DNA from: Acinetobacter sp. N54.MGS-139
GTDB lineage: Bacteria; Pseudomonadota; Gammaproteobacteria; Burkholderiales; Burkholderiaceae_F
Assembly: GCA_000980495.1 (NCBI GenBank)
Contig: LARN01000081.1
Coordinates: 1 to 5,337 of the forward strand
Reading direction: 5' to 3'
Length of the DNA stretch: 5,337 bases
Part shown: positions 4,704 through 5,337 of the stretch, piece by piece
Layout of the letters: every line of letters begins with the position of its first letter
Position numbering within the stretch: the first letter of the stretch is position 1
The notes under the pieces: model-generated
The model's database searches: none
The model's input: the letters and a program-made list of their open reading frames with translations, nothing else
What the model was told of the DNA's origin: nothing
Position numbers and translations under genes: made by a program

Positions 4704-4732
4704 TGCATGGCATTCTATTCATTTGAATGCAT
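4704..4732. repeat. Nested inverted repeats upstream of the AbrB-like gene
   Basis: GCATTC (4710-4715) and GAATGC (4725-4730) form an inverted repeat. The interrupted palindrome ATTCA-TT-TGAAT (4717-4728) overlaps it, and TGCAT (4704-4708) is balanced by ATGCA (4727-4731). The cluster ends about 34 bases before the AbrB-like start codon, in the presumed promoter, so it is a reasonable self-operator candidate. Confidence 0.35.
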
Positions 4733-4769
4733 CTTAGACCGTTATCCCCTTCAATTTGAGCATGAAAAA

Positions 4770-4798
4770 ATCCCGCCGGAGCGGGATGTGATTTTTTT
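4770..4798. terminator. Terminator of the membrane-protein gene
   Basis: A 7-base GC-rich stem, ATCCCGC (4770-4776) with GCGGGAT (4781-4787), has a 4-base loop. On the minus strand it is followed at once by six T residues (bases 4770-4765) and lies 13 bases after the stop codon at 4801. On the plus strand a run of seven T follows after GTGA, so it may work both ways. Confidence 0.9.
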
Positions 4799-4800
4799 CG

Positions 4801-5337
4801 TTATTCAGGCCGTTTTTCCGGACCATGTGTTTGTTCGGGAGGCACCGGAATGATTGTTGGGGCCGGTTCTGCTTTCTCTTCTTTCTTGGTACCGAAGCCG
4901 AAACGGCTGGGTTTAGGTGCTTCAGCCGGTGCTTCAGGTTCAGCCTTCGGAGTTTTTTCCGGCTCCCTCTTCACAGGCTTTGCAGCGGCATCGATCGGTT
5001 TGCGGAAGGCATTAAAGAAAAGAAGCAGGCTTAAAAGGGCTGCTAAACCGCACATGGAAATTACGAGGTACCACTGCGGGAAAGCGAATTTAATGTTGAA
5101 AATGACAAGAGGTGTGTTGTCAGGCAGGAAGAAATAGATCGATCCGCCTAAAGCCGACCAGAAAATCAGGTTGAAACCAAACACCCAGCGCGATGCAGGC
5201 CCTCTTCCTTTGACACAGCAAATCGAGAATCCAAGCAAGAAAAGAATGACGGTGATCAAAGCGTTTTCAACCTGCAGGAATCCGGACCAGCCGGTGCTGA
5301 AAGGAAGGTAATGCGTTTCTTCTTTGGCTTTCGGTAC
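4801..5337 (-). CDS. 3' part of a membrane protein with a Pro/Glu/Lys-rich tail (LapA-like hairpin)
   Basis: The frame is open to the window edge: reading inward from 5337 it gives VPKAKEETHYLPFSTGWSGF and continues without a stop into the membrane part, at least 178 codons in all. The first possible start inside the window is a TTG at 5259 with no SD, so the true start is probably outside. Hydrophobic spans, counted from that TTG, lie at about 1-17, 25-45 and 62-84. The last two, joined by a segment with DNTPLVIFNIKF and a Pro before the second span, resemble the LapA (DUF1049) membrane hairpin, whose members act in lipopolysaccharide assembly control; this match is by eye and tentative. From about residue 86 on follows a hydrophilic tail of some 66 residues dominated by Pro, Glu, Lys and Ala, likely disordered and cytoplasmic. 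A terminator follows the stop. Function unknown. Confidence 0.7.
   Translation of the reverse strand, partial: VPKAKEETHYLPFSTGWSGFLQVENALITVILFLLGFSICCVKGRGPASRWVFGFNLIFWSALGGSIYFFLPDNTPLVIFNIKFAFPQWYLVISMCGLAALLSLLLFFNAFRKPIDAAAKPVKREPEKTPKAEPEAPAEAPKPSRFGFGTKKEEKAEPAPTIIPVPPEQTHGPEKRPE

Noticed and set aside
4825..5137. Plus-strand frames opposite the charged tail of the membrane protein
   Set aside because: They arise from the biased composition of the Pro/Glu/Lys-rich coding strand and have no SD or family resemblance.
5257..5259. TTG as the start of the membrane-protein gene
   Set aside because: No SD precedes it and the frame stays open for 26 more codons to the window edge, so it is probably an internal Leu codon.

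Overview
The window looks like ordinary bacterial chromosome: seven protein genes on both strands, one further probable small gene, and well-formed intrinsic terminators between transcription units. The gene content (CrcB/Fluc fluoride channel, Asp/Glu-type dicarboxylate/amino acid symporter, Bcp/PrxQ peroxiredoxin, AbrB-fold regulator, a UDG-superfamily protein) and the moderate GC fit a Gram-negative bacterium. A gut-associated betaproteobacterium of the Sutterellaceae type is my guess, but nothing in the sequence proves it. No rRNA, tRNA, CRISPR array, transposase or prophage hallmark is visible.

Left part (1-1463): the 3' end of a probably exported protein with a calcium-loop domain, then a hairpin terminator, then a monocistronic gene for a uracil-DNA-glycosylase-superfamily protein with an unusual catalytic motif. 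A second hairpin and a short region with interleaved inverted repeats separate it from the convergent crcB gene. Middle (1462-3560): crcB on the minus strand and the symporter on the plus strand diverge from a 443-base AT-rich gap. That gap holds a candidate promoter with an operator-like palindrome, a second set of interleaved inverted repeats, and a 21-codon upstream reading frame whose stop codon overlaps the symporter's Shine-Dalgarno sequence. The symporter ends at a textbook GNRA-loop terminator.

Right part (3561-5337): a 66-codon frame extremely rich in aromatic residues, with its own extended -10 promoter and a terminator touching its stop codon. The same terminator, read on the other strand, ends a two-gene minus-strand unit coding for an AbrB-like regulator and a Bcp peroxiredoxin. 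Last comes the 3' part of a membrane-protein gene with a long Pro/Glu/Lys/Ala-rich tail; its frame stays open to the window edge, so the start lies outside.

Functionally this is a mixed neighbourhood (nutrient uptake, fluoride export, peroxide defence, a possible DNA-repair enzyme) rather than one pathway. The parts that ordinary annotation does not explain are the symporter leader (1941-2258), the aromatic small protein (3645-3845), and the AbrB-Bcp pairing.
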